In this document: piece by piece, positions 45,880-56,764 of the stretch
Layout: every line of letters begins with the position of its first letter
Numbering within the stretch: position 1 is the stretch's first letter
DNA from: Nephrocerus scutellatus
Taxonomy: Eukaryota; Arthropoda; Insecta; Diptera; Pipunculidae
Length of the DNA stretch: 64,000 nt
Assembly (NCBI GenBank): GCA_947095585.1
Contig: OX352765.1
Location: 77,483,976-77,547,975 of the forward strand
Reading direction: 5' to 3'
Made by a program: the position numbers and the translations under genes
Notes under the pieces: model-generated
Databases searched by the model: none
Told to the model about the DNA's origin: nothing
The model's input: only the letters and a program-made list of their open reading frames with translations

Positions 45880-46478
45880 TAGATACAGGAGACCGTGGTC
45901 TCGTCTTCACATTGACTGTGTGGACTCTTTCTCAAAATGGTTAGATGTATTCATTGCAAAATCCACAACATCACAAATGAGTATCCAGTGTCTTCGATCA
46001 CTATTCGCCACACATGGTCTGCCAGACGAAATCGTATCGGATAATGGAACAGCATTTTCATCTGAAGAGTTCCATGATTTTTGTGCTTCAAATGTGATTC
46101 GCCACATTCGTATTGCCCCGTTTCATCCATCATCAAACGGGCAAACCAAAAGGATTCGAACCCCTAAGAATTTTCTAAAAAAATTGCCAAACGACGCCGA
46201 CATCCAACTGAAACTGTCTCAGTTTTTGTTTAGTCAACACCATCGCCAACTTCAGGAGCATCTCTTTTTCGATAGCTACTAGTAGTTGTAGTACGGGGAT
46301 TAGTTGCTTCGCCGAAGAACAAATCATCAACCACCAGAACTTGAAACAGTTGTATTGCCCGACAACGACCAGAAGAAGATTTCGGGTTCGCCACCAACAT
46401 CTACTCAACAGACACCTGTCAGAAGATCAGCTCGTCAGCGAACTGGCCCGCAGTTCTTTACAGCTAGGCGTTAAGGGG
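45880..46478 (+). pseudogene. gypsy-type integrase and pol C-terminus, defective
   Basis: The segment encodes an integrase core: VDSFSKWLDVF with the first Asp, then LPDEIVSDNGTAFSS with the second Asp. APFHPSSNGQTKR follows, where the catalytic Glu of the usual NGQAER motif is Lys. The end of pol follows with frameshifts (RRSARQRTGPQFF) up to a stop just before the LTR. The missing Glu and the broken frame make it inactive. Sequence from about 45240 to 45880 probably belongs to the same element but shows no clear motifs. Confidence 0.85.
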
Positions 46479-46734
46479 TGTTGTGTATGACATCACTGCT
46501 GTGTATGTCATCACCCTGGCCGCCTCTCATTTTGCCTTATTCTTTTAACACTTCTTGTTCGGACAGCACATCAGACAGTTCATTATATGTTCAGTTTATG
46601 TTCTTTGAGACGAAATAGATGAAATTAAATTGTTTTTGTTTAGAATTCATGAATTGTGTTTCTATCGCACACAAACATAAAAGGCATTGATTGGATTCAT
46701 TAGAAGGTGAAATGTTTAAGATTCTGTGGTAACA
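46479..46734 (+). mobile_element. 3' LTR of the gypsy-type element
   Basis: A purine stretch (TTAAGGGG) is followed by TGTTGTGTATGACATCAC, and the stretch ends in TGTGGTAACA, giving a 256-base unit with TG...CA ends placed just after pol. No second LTR was found in the window to compare, so the ends are inferred. Confidence 0.6.
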
Positions 46735-46741
46735 ATACGGA

Positions 46742-46789
46742 CCGTCAAGTTTGCAATGCAGCCACCATAACCTAACATAACCTAACCTA
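46742..46789 (+). mobile_element. 3' stub of the RNase H-type retrotransposon with CCTAA-type tail
   Basis: GCAGCCACCATAACCTAAC followed by further AACCT units matches the last 30-40 bases of the elements at 11090-12072 and 56765-59250 (CAGCCAC then AACCT repeats). It lies between the LTR and the mariner-type element. Confidence 0.55.
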
Positions 46790-48397
46790 AAGGGTTTTCC
46801 AATAAGAGGTTTCATTTTGAATAACCTGCTTTTTGGGCAGAACAACTGAGAATATTGCTGCTGTAGCCCGTAGTGTTGAAGAAAACCCAGGTTTGTCGAT
46901 TCCTCGTCGATCTTTGGAATTAGACGACATTACTCATTTGGCATTAAGACTTAGGTCTTAAGGCTTTTAAAGTTCAGTTAACACAAGAACTCAAGCCGGT
47001 TGATCACTATAAACGTCGTATCTTCGCTGAGTGGGCCTTTCAAATGCATCAAAATGATCGGACTTTCATCTTAAATCATTATCTTTAGAGATGAGGCCCA
47101 TTTTCACCTCGGAGGCTACGTTAATAAGCAGAATTGTCGCATTTGGGGCTCAGAATGATTGTTGAAAAGTCTCTCTATCCTCAAAATGTCACTGCTTGGT
47201 GGGGTTTTTGGGCTGGCGATGTGATTTTTCGAAAATGAGGCTGGTGCAACTGTTACGGTAAATGGATTGCGCTACCGAGCTATGATTAATTTTTTATGGC
47301 CGGAATTGGAAGATATTGATGTGGACGACGTTTATTTTCAGCAAGACGGCGCTACGTGCCACACAAGCAACAAGTCAATCGCAATTTTGCAAGAAAAGTT
47401 TCCTAACCGTGTTATTTCTCGAAGAGGTGATCACAACTGAGATCCACCACTGAGATCTTGTGATTTAACACCTCTAGACTTTTTTGTGGGGCCACGTGAA
47501 AGATAAGGTCTATGCCAATGCTCCATAATCGATTCAAGACTATAAAGATGGAATTCATGAAGCTATCGAGGACATACAGCCGCAAATGTGCGAATTGGTC
47601 ATGGAAAATTTCATGAAAAGGATATGGTGCTGCAAGCGTAGCCGTGGTGCCCGTGGCTGACTGGCTGGCTGGCTGGTGGGCAGAATCCTGTATTCAATTT
47701 TTAACACACTTCTTATAGTCCGATTTTATTCAAACTTTGCACACATTCCCAGGACAATAATTACTATTAAAATTTGAGATTGATCGGGCTGCGGGATCGG
47801 GGGGCTCCAACACAAACCATATCATACTACGATGACTGTGTTTTGTGTGTACTGATGAGCTGATTGTGGATGTTTTATTGTTGGGTTGCAGTGCTTTGCA
47901 TTTGTTTTTGACCCTCAGCATTTATAGTGGAATTCAGTATACTTTTGGTTATTGGAGAATTTACATGAAAAATTTCAATTTTTAAAGTCTCTATATTAAA
48001 TTCGCGTGCCCGTGGCTGGCAGGTGGGCAGATTCTTGTGATAAATTTTTAACACACTTCCTAAAGCCCGATTTTATGAAATTTTGCACATATGTATATTT
48101 CCGGTGACAATACTTTCTATTTATTTATTACGGATCGGGGGGCTCCCATACACATTTTTTCCCCGGCATCAGATCATTTCATACTATAATGACTATGTTC
48201 TGTGTGCGTTGTGCGCTGTTCGCTGTGGGCAGCGCTGCTTGCTTTACGAATGGGATTGTTTTGTTGTTGGGTTGCAGTGATTCGTATGTGTTTTTATATA
48301 TCAGCATTTAAAATGGAATACAGTATACAGAATTTACAAGAAAATTAGTTTTTTGTTTTTTTTTATTATCAAAATAAAACCTCTTATTGGAAAACGC
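46790..48397 (+). mobile_element. Tc1/mariner-type (maT-like) element split by Helentron insertions
   Basis: The left end GGGTTTTCCAATAAGAGG (from 46790) and right end CCTCTTATTGGAAAAC (to 48397) are inverted repeats of about 28 bases flanked by TA. The transposase reads from about 46830 to 47645 with frameshifts: YVNKQNCRIWGSE-like (about 47130), DVDDVYFQQDGATCH (about 47325), RVISRRGDHN, then CDLTPLDFF (about 47460), and ELVMENFMKRIWCCKRS at its end. About 36 residues separate the second and third Asp. The last few codons and the right terminal region are cut off by two Helentron copies (47650-48360). Confidence 0.85.
47650..48360 (+). mobile_element. two head-to-tail GGCT-type Helentrons (copies D1, D2) nested in the mariner element
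   Basis: D1 begins at GCCCGTGGCTGAC (5' inverted repeat missing) and ends near TTGGAGAATTTACATG...TTTTTAAA at about 47985. D2 starts directly with GTCTCTATATTAAATTCG and ends at GAATTTACAAG plus a T run at about 48360. Both carry the head block (TTTTAACACACTTCC), the CCGGTGACAA or equivalent block, and the TCATACTA...GTGTTGTGCG-type core with GTTGTTGGGTTGCAGTG. Neither has more than one minisatellite unit. Mariner sequence resumes on both sides. Confidence 0.8.
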
Positions 48398-48664
48398 TAT
48401 AGAACAAATATTAACCTTTCTTTTGATAACAAAAGTGAGGACCGCCCACCAATGAACTTATAGAAAATAGTAATTTCTTTTACTTTGCCTTAGGCGAGGG
48501 GGATTGGATTGGTTCCAATTTTGCTGTAATTGAAATGTATTTTATTATCTGCCGTTTGATACAAGTTCAGCTTCCCCACTATTTTAGAACTTTTAGAAAA
48601 ATAAAAATTTCTAAAAAAATCAGCTTAAAACTAAGTACGAGAACGATTGTTTTCTGATTCATAA
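48398..48664. other. unassigned spacer
   Basis: Nothing recognised between the mariner end and the next Helentron. Confidence 0.3.
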
Positions 48665-49670
48665 TTTTTAAATTCTCTATATTAACTTCACTTGCCCGTG
48701 GGTCGGTCGTCTGTCGTGGAATCTTGCGATCAATTTTTAACCTACTTCCCAAGGCCCGATTTTATTGAAATTTTTCACACATCTGTATTTCCGGTGACAA
48801 CACTTTCTATTAAAATTTATTAAATTTATTAAAATACAAATATTTTACAAAATTTTACTCGATTTTCTTCAAATTTTATACACATGTGTATCTCTGATGG
48901 ACAACACTTTTTGTAAACATTTTGGAGACCCCGGGCACCGGGTTCGTGGGGCCCCATAAATTTTTTTTAAAAAATTAACCCGATTTTCTTCAAATTTTAT
49001 ATGCGCGTATATCTCCCATAGGCAGAACTTTTTGTAAAAATTTTGGAGACCACGGACCCTGGGTTCGTGGGACCCCATAAATTTTTTTTAAAAAAATTAA
49101 CCCGATTTTCTTAAAATTTTATAAACGCGTGTATCTCCGATAGACAACACTATTTGCAAAATTTTTGTAGGCCCCGGGCCCCGGGGTCGTGGGGCCCCAA
49201 ATTTTTTTTAAAAAAATTAACCCGATTTTCTTCAAATTTTATATACGTATGTATCTCCTATGGAAAACACTTATTGTAAAATTTTGGAGACCCGGGCCCC
49301 AGGGTCATTGGGCCCCAACTTTTTTTTTTTGAAAAAAATTAACCCGATTTTTTTTAAATTTTATATATGTGTGTATCTCCGATGGACAACACTTTTTGCA
49401 AAAATTTTGGTGGCCGGGGTCTTGGGGCGCCATATAAATTTTTCAAAAAAATTAACCCGATTTTCTTCAAATTTTAAACACATGTGCATCACTGATGGAC
49501 AAAACTTTTTGTAAATTTGTTGGAGTGATAGGGCCCTGAGACCCGTGTGGTGTCCATGTAAATATTTTAAAAATTAGCCCGATTTTCTTCAAATTTTAAC
49601 CCATAGCCATCTCTATTAGAGAATTTACATGAAAAATTTTAATTTTTATGTGTTGTTTTTTATTGGTATC
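48665..49670 (+). mobile_element. GGCT-type Helentron, copy E, with about six minisatellite units
   Basis: The 5' end AAATTCTCTATATTAACTTC is followed by GCCCGTGGGTCGGTCG, where the GGCT tract is replaced by a GGTC/GTCT one, then the head block. Units marked by CCCGATTTTCTTCAAATTTT follow from about 48850, 48980, 49100, 49218, 49342 and 49455. The 3' end is TTAGAGAATTTACATG and AATTTTTATGTGTTG at about 49615-49660. It is the longest intact-looking copy. Internal frames are artefacts. Confidence 0.87.
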
Positions 49671-51299
49671 TTGTTGATTCCATTTACATTCGCGCTTAAT
49701 CGCATAGATAAAATACATAATAGTGAATTTTCAAAATTCCGCTTTTCGCGAGTGACGCGAGTTACACATTGTTTTCCAATTAAGCCAGCTAATCAATTAA
49801 AATCAAATTTGCATGAAAATTATACACGCTCAGCCAATTAAAGTTTTCTATTTGGTAAATATGAAATCACCGGAAACTTTTACAATTGATTGCTTCAAAT
49901 TAAATCCTTTTTTGGTTGCATGACCGCTTTTAGAATTCCTAACACGAGGTGGTGAAACAGCCACAACTACCTGTATGGTATGGTATGGTAATAATTTCCA
50001 AAATTCAAAAAGTCAGCAATTGCAGAGTAAAGCCTATTATCCAGTTTAAAATAGACATCCTGTTTGTCAAAAATGCAATAAATTTACACAACAGTCACAA
50101 TTCGTAGTATTAATTATCAGACATACAGCATACAGGGACTGAAAATATAAAAAAATAATTTAAAACTGTATGGATATGACGTTTATTTTTACATTTAATG
50201 TGGCCGCCTGTAATGCGGTTGATTGTTCATCGAGGCGCATTTATCCTTATTAACAAATAGTCGGTTTTTTAATTTCATTGACCTAAGGGTCTACTTATAA
50301 CTTTGAATATTATTCAAATAAATATAAAATTCGATACGACTAATCGGGGCAGATAATAAGGATAAGTTTGTCCTTCTACCACCACAGAAATGGCTTTTTT
50401 CTTTCAAATGCAAATTTTTTCGACTACTAACCACCTAACTACTCCTAATTACAAATCGCGGTTAACTCGATACATAGAACTGCAGCAATTGCTCAGCATG
50501 GTGATTACATTGTAATTATGTAATGAACGGAAGTACTATGCATTCGGTTAAATTGTTTCGATTGGCTGTGTTGTTGATTATGTGAAGTGCGCCAAAATGC
50601 TGTGAATTGGAAAACCAGGTGGACAATAAGAGCTGGCTCAATCAACAGCACGTTTTCGATTTTTGGCACCATACTTAATGAAGAGCTTGTGCGTACATGT
50701 ACAACAAAAATATGTACTCGTATGCAACGAGTTCGTGTATAGGTAACGAATGAGGAGGAATCGTTCATTTACGACTTGACAATGTGATGTGACACACTTT
50801 GGACGAGGTCATATAGTGAGTTCCGTAATTTTGCAGCATGAATTATTTGCGAGAATGCTCTACTCTGCTGTAGATTACTGATTAATAGGGTATTTTAGCC
50901 ACTCACCCATCAACAGACTGGCGATTGGTAAGCGCGTACAAAAGCATCAGAAAATTACAAACTGTGATTACTTTTACAAGTGCTACTGTTGGAACGTATT
51001 TTCGTTAGTGTTATCACAGATAGTGTGGTTGTGACCAACATTGGCTATAATCGTGTTTCAATCAGGATGTATGCAATTGCGAGGAATTCAACCAAAGCAT
51101 ACGTAATTTTGGCAGGAAATTAGTTGTTGATTTAAGCGAATAATTGCTGATTTAATTGCATGAGTTAACTAACGGCTTACCCCTAATGAAATTAAAGGTA
51201 TTTAAGGAAAGAAATTATATTAAATAAAGTATAACACAGTTATGCATATAACAAAAGAAATACTAACACTTATTATATGCTAGGTAAATTTTAATAGAA
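49671..51299. other. about 1.6 kb without recognisable features
   Basis: AT-rich sequence; no motif in the frames at 50505-50768 or elsewhere. Confidence 0.35.
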
Positions 51300-52560
51300 A
51301 ATAAAAACAGCCCATAAAAATTTAAATTTTTCATCTAAATTCTCTAATCGCAGAAATGGATAGAATGGATAGCCCCTCGATCATGGGCCATTTTTTTTTT
51401 ATTGTAGGAGAAAATCATCGAAATAAACATTTGACATCAGATGTTAAAATTGAAAATGCTCAGATCATTTTATTCTGAGCACTTAGATCACGCTCATAGT
51501 CTGAGCAAATAAGAAACACCAGCATTTTTCTTGAGAGCTCTTTGACTGGTCTGAACTAATTGTTGAAAACGCCAAATAACTCGTTTCATTTGCTGGGTTC
51601 ATATGTGGGTGAACTAAGATTTCTCTCTCGTGGTTTGAGTTTAACGTTGCATTTACGAACTGTGCCCGTAGTACGGTTTGATTTTATGTACCTTTGTTTT
51701 GTAACCGATTATGTTAATTAGCTACCCGTCGGCAATCGGGTACATCGGGCACTCACCTCGTTCACCTCGAAAACTCTGTCATTTTGAAAGCTAACCTATG
51801 GGTATGGTTTCGGATACGGTTTGTGCAAATGGAAAGAGACATTACTAACCAAAATATATACATATTACTTAAAGATGAAATGGAATGTTCATAATCGATT
51901 CGACTTTTATATCTACTATACGCACATTCATGCTAACTTTGTGAAATGGCATTAATAATGATTGTGTAAGTCGGATTAATGTATATTGATGCTTGAGAAA
52001 TAATGTGAAACAGAAATTTTCTGTTTTCGTTCATTATTAGAAATAATGACATTATTAATAACCGTGTAAGTGCCGTGTTAAAAATATGGCGACGCAAACT
52101 CGTAGTGCTTCCATGAACAGGCAGAATAGATTTTGCAATCAAAATCCACCACCAAACCAAGCAGCGCAGCCGACTGCGCAGCACACACCGCACACAGTCA
52201 TTAAAGTACGACGGTATCTGATGCGGATGATGTATAAGGGCCTTGCGGCCGAACCCGGGGCCCGATCACTACCAAATTCTAGAAAAAGTATTGTTTATAT
52301 ACACACAAGTGTGTAAAATTTGAAGAAAATCGGGTAATTTTTATTTTAAATTTGTATGGGAGCCCCATGAACCCGGGGCCCGATCACTTCCAAATTTTAA
52401 TAGAAAGTATTGTCACCGGAAATATATATGTGTGCAAAATTTCAATAAAATCGGGCTATGGGAAGTGGGTTAAAAATTGATCAGAAAATCTGACCAGCCA
52501 GCCAGCCAGCCACGTGCACGCGAAGTTAATATAGAGAATTTAAAAATAGGACTGTGTATG
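51300..52560 (-). mobile_element. GGCT-type Helentron, copy F, reverse orientation
   Basis: Read on the minus strand it begins at 52560 with TTTTTAAATTCTCTATATTA, then the GGCT tract (52495-52515 as GCCA units), the head block, and two minisatellite units to about 52230. A GC-richer core follows at about 52080-52225, and the 3' end (TTAGAGAATTTAGATG, AATTTTTATGGGCTG) lies at about 51306-51348. About 700 bases between core and 3' end (51350-52080) have no counterpart in other copies and may be a further insertion or the fuller internal region. The core carries the GCATCAGAT...TGACTGTGT block seen in C and D2. Confidence 0.75.
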
Positions 52561-53169
52561 TAATAATAATAAATAAGATGACCAATCTGACAAGTCATGT
52601 TGAACAATAAGACATTAGATTATAGTATATTACATAACGAGCAAGGAAAGTGGAGTTTATCGTGCGACTTCGAAGCTTGAAGCACGAGGCGGTAGCCGAG
52701 TTCGGCAATCTAACGAGCACGATGAGCACTTTTCTGCGAGTAATGTACCTTATTTTTCACACGACTAAACCGGTTTTTCTCCTAAATCGATTATGCGCAA
52801 TGCAAAACTACTTTGAGAATGTATGTTCGCTTTGACTGCGGTAAATAACAAAAGTATTTTATATGATAAAGTAACTAGAGTGCGTAAAGGCTACTTTCGA
52901 AGCTAGGTTATAGTGTATGAAACAGTCACTTTCGTCTATGGGCTTGTGAAAAGATATTTTATTATTCATTTGAGTAATATACAATTTTGACTTAAAACTA
53001 AACTTATAACTGATATTAAAAATTGTCGTCTCAACAGTAGGGGCCCGACGCATTTACGTTGTATTTTTTTCGTCTTGCTTATTATTGAACAGTATTTTTG
53101 TCAACTTAATCTACTACATGTTTATTTTTTAAGGGAATTAAATTTTAAACATTATTTTAAAATAAAATA
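52561..53169. other. unassigned spacer
   Basis: The 61-codon frame at 52650-52835 has no recognised motif. Nothing else was seen. Confidence 0.3.
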
Positions 53170-53857
53170 AAAATGAAAATATAAAACGACGTATAAATTG
53201 GAGAACTTCAGCCTCTGTTGTGTTGGTTGCTGGCCTTCTCGTAGAAGGAGACGTCTTGATTGGTAAATATGTCATCGAATCCTGCATCTGTGAATCCTCT
53301 GATGTGTATGTTCTTGGCTCGGTTTCTTCGCTGCTCAATCCTTACATATCAGGACTTGGATGTGTTTCCAATCCGTCAACAAATTTCCTGCTGCCATTTG
53401 AAACAAGTGGTCGGTTATTGACAGTAGACCTGCTGCTTCGTAAAGCCTTGTATTTTGACACATTGACACAAACTTATAGCTGTTTGGCACCCTCCAAGTC
53501 CTGTACAGATCCTAAGTACCTTCCTTTCAAATAGGAAGATCTTCTTCATTGCTGTTGTTGAGACGGTGAACCATATGTGATAGCCATAGGTTATCACTGG
53601 CCTGATGAGCTGCTTGTAGATGAGCAGCCTGGTTTTGTTGGACAGTTCGTTTTAGTAGTAGCGTTAGTAGCGGGTGCACCAAATGAAGAGCGTAGTTGGC
53701 TTTTTTCATAGTTTTATCAATGTGAGAGTTAAGCTTGAGCCTCTCGGTAAAGTTGATTTCCAGGTACTTAGGTGGTTATTGTCGTGTTATCCGGAAGGGT
53801 CATTTTTAAGCCTCTGCACCGGCTTGCAAAATTTCTTAATCCTGTTTTTGTTGCTGG
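53170..53857 (-). mobile_element. non-LTR retrotransposon RT C-terminal fragment
   Basis: Minus-strand frames read QRLKMTLPDNTTI, YLEINFTERLKLNSHIDKT, MKKANYALHLVHPLL, then ERKVLRICTGLGG and further pieces. This is the region after the YADD box in jockey-type elements. The frame is broken repeatedly. Its upstream end is cut by the SINE copy at 53858-54090. Confidence 0.65.
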
Positions 53858-54090
53858 CCATTTGTATTGTGTATGTCTATTTTTGCACAAAAATGGAAGG
53901 GACTTACAATTTAATGCCGTATCCAAACGGAGAATTGAGAAACTTTTCGTGACAAGTTATAACTCTCGGACGTTTATGAGACACTCGCGAGAGTTTGGAC
54001 ACCGAGAAAATTACTTTTGGAGTTACTGGGATTCGAACCAAGAACTTCCTGCTCAGATCCACTGAGCCACGGCACCAGATATAAATTCGC
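53858..54090 (-). mobile_element. tRNA-derived SINE, second copy
   Basis: On the minus strand the head has box A (GTGGCTCAGTGG) and box B (GGTTCGAATCC), both closer to consensus than in the copy at 24499. The body (CCAGTAAC, AAAAGTA, TCGGTGTCC, TATAACTTGTCACG, TTCTCAATT) aligns with that copy through to the CCATTTTTGT ... ACAAATGG inverted repeat. Target duplications were not identified. Confidence 0.82.
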
Positions 54091-55749
54091 ATCCTGTTTG
54101 ATGTGCTGTTTAAACAGTCCTCGAACTTTTGTGGTTATTAATCGCGATCACCAATTCGTATTATCGCACTACCGCCACGTGCATTGTTGTAAGGATGACT
54201 TGTGTAATAAGTATTTAAGTTCTTAAATTTAATAAATGATTGGTTTTTAAGTGTGATTCCGATGTCATGCACACTTCGATTTTTTCCATTTCTTTTCTGG
54301 ACTGGACCACCGCATGGAGGCAGGGAAAAGTATTTAGATTTATAAAAAAAAGTTGTGCCCAATGTATCAAATAGCATTTACCATTCACAATTCTTATTCA
54401 GTACGAATGTATTTACTTGCGTTTACTGAATCGCATGAAAGGAATGCCTGTCGACACATTTTAAACAGTAGCCATTTGGGAAGGAAAAACAGCATTACAT
54501 ATACAACAAACTCAAGGCGAGTTTTAAAATATTGTTTGAAAAATTCAAACACATCTATATTATTTACTTAAATAAATTAGCCTCTTGATAATAATGAACT
54601 CACGAAACATTCCCGTTCTGTGTACATAAATGAATTTAAAGCAGTCTTATAATATTTTGAAAATAAATCAAATTCAATTTTATGTTAATAAAGTTCAAAT
54701 TGTTTTCCAATTAACTTTGGCATTCTTTCGTAATTTATTCTGTGGTTATCTTTGTTCTGATGATAAAACTAATTTAAAACACAAAGAATTACATTTTCAT
54801 TAAAAATGCTTATGCCGAGAGAAAGACACAGTCGGTATTAGCAAATCCAAACATTGTCCTTGCCAGGAGTACCTGGGTGCACTTTTTAATAACCTTGCCT
54901 TTCCCTGCCTTGCGTAAGTTTTTATTTGCTTTGAAATTTTATGGTAAACAAAGTTTGCTATTTATCGTTTTGGTGCGTTGCAATTGAAATATTCATATAT
55001 AGTACATGTGTTCCTTAACAATGTAGAGCAGACAATAGTACGTATTTATATTTGCAAAGTTTTGAGAGAAAATAAATGCAAAATTAAAACACGTGTTTCA
55101 TCTATGAAAAGTTTTATCTGAAAATTATATCTTCCATTTATTTCTGAGTATATTGACGTTCGCCTAGAATTCAGAGAATAAAGTATGGCTATTAATTATG
55201 TTGGATTATCCGGTATACAATTTCCGTATCGAAAATCCCAGTCGAAAAGATTCTAAGCAAATATTTCTATCGAAGAACTTACTATGTGAAAAAGCTACCA
55301 TTTAGTTGAAAGCAAATGTAGGAATATTACATTTGAAATATAAAAATCGCTAATCCAACGATTAAAATGGAACCAATGAATTCGCAGTTTATAAACAGTA
55401 ATGGTAAAAATAAAAAAAAATCTACGCTAATGCTTGCTCTCGGAGTATGTACACCACAAGTAAATGCTTTGAAATATTAAAGAAAATCTATATGAATCCA
55501 TATATGTTTATATGAAAAGTTAAAACGAGAACGAGAATGAGAACCACAACGACGCTTAAAATTTAATGATTTCTGTGTGTTTTCCGCTGGTTGAAAATAT
55601 AGAGGTCTCAAGTTCGAATCTCTCTTGTGTTTTGTTTCATTTTTTTCGGTTTTGTGCAATTGCTCTGTATATATTACATATATAACCAACGAGAACAAGA
55701 ACGAGAGTGAGAATTTTTTTTTCCTTTTATTAATTACAACTGAGACTGT
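54091..55749. other. about 1.6 kb, mostly unassigned
   Basis: AT-rich sequence. Similar purine-rich stretches (ACGAGAACGAGAATGAGAA at about 55525 and ACGAGAACAAGAACGAGA at about 55690) bracket about 165 bases containing a box B-like AGTTCGAATCTC. This is a possible degraded tRNA-derived insertion, but too weak to call. Confidence 0.3.
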
Positions 55750-56600
55750 GCTCATCTAGCAATTTATTTTTCAAATTTTTACAAATTTACATTTCTTATA
55801 CAATTCTAATTTGTTGGGGTGAAACCCAATGGTTAGTCCCATAATTAATTAAACCTATTTAAAATACTTATTTTAATTTGGTATGTTTACTAGGTCAAGT
55901 GGCCTCGTTCTTTGGAGTCTTCTTTCAACGACAGGGTTATCTATCTTAAGGCGAATATAAGGGAGCCTTATTTCGTGTTTGGCGGCATGCTTTTTTATTT
56001 CACATATGATGTATTCCATCTGTTAGTCCCTGTTAAGGTCTTAATTTCTTGTGTACCATGGAGCATTAACGATGCTACGAAGATCCTTGTTTTGAAACGT
56101 CTGTATAATTTTGGCGTTTGTTTGCTTAGTACATCCCCAGAGTTGAATATCGTAGGTCCATATCGGCTTCAGTATTTGCCGATATAGCAGTAGCTTGTTG
56201 TGAATTGTAAGCTCAGAGCCTCTACCTATGAGCCAATATATTTTTCTTAACTTAATTTTAAGTTCTTCTTTTTTCTTTTTGACATGCTCTCTCCACTTGA
56301 GCTTTGCATCGAGGGTCATGCCGAGATATTTAGCTTTGTTTTCATATGGCACCGGTCGTGAGTTAATTTCTATCGGTAGATGGAGAGCCTTTTAATATGT
56401 GAAGTTAAAATGCGTGGATTTCGTCTCATTAAGCTTGATTCTCCAGCGCTTAGTCCAGTTACAAACCGGATTGGTAAGCTTCTGGGGTTTGCTCGTTGCA
56501 TCAGCGACATTACTTCCAATCGCCATGATTGCTGTGTCATCTGCAAAAGTGGCTATGGTTCCTTCATTTGTTTTTGGAATATCCCTTGTGTATAATAAAT
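55750..56600 (-). mobile_element. jockey-clade non-LTR retrotransposon, 3' part
   Basis: Minus strand: GTIATFADDTAIMAIG with the catalytic FADD (about 56560), WRIKLNETKSTHFNF (about 56420), then NKAKYLGMTLDAKLKWREH, KLRKIYWLIGRGSELT, LKPIWTYDIQLWG and VNAPWYTRN (56352-56041). The jockey C-terminal tail follows (RRLQRTRPLDLV, about 55900). These motifs are the clearest jockey-clade signature in the window. It is 5'-truncated at 56600, where it meets a Helentron fragment. The FADD is intact, but the frame shifts several times. Confidence 0.9.
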
Positions 56601-56764
56601 ACAGGATACCTATAAAATCGGGTTAAATTTGAAAAAATATTTTGGTTTCCGAGGCCCGATTACTTCCAAATTTTTAGGGAATGTGTTGTGATCGGAGATA
56701 CACTTGTGTGCAACGTTTGTATAGAATCGGGTTCAATTTTAAGAGATATATATGGGGACATCTG
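56601..56764 (-). mobile_element. GGCT-type Helentron fragment, copy G
   Basis: Reverse-orientation minisatellite blocks (AAAATCGGGTTAAATTTG, GGCCCGATTACTTCC, TGATCGGAGATACAC, GAATCGGGTT) form about one and a third units with no ends. It is sandwiched between two retrotransposons. Confidence 0.75.

Noticed and set aside
48869..49514. Frames resembling each other on both strands
   Set aside because: Same minisatellite as above, no independent coding evidence.
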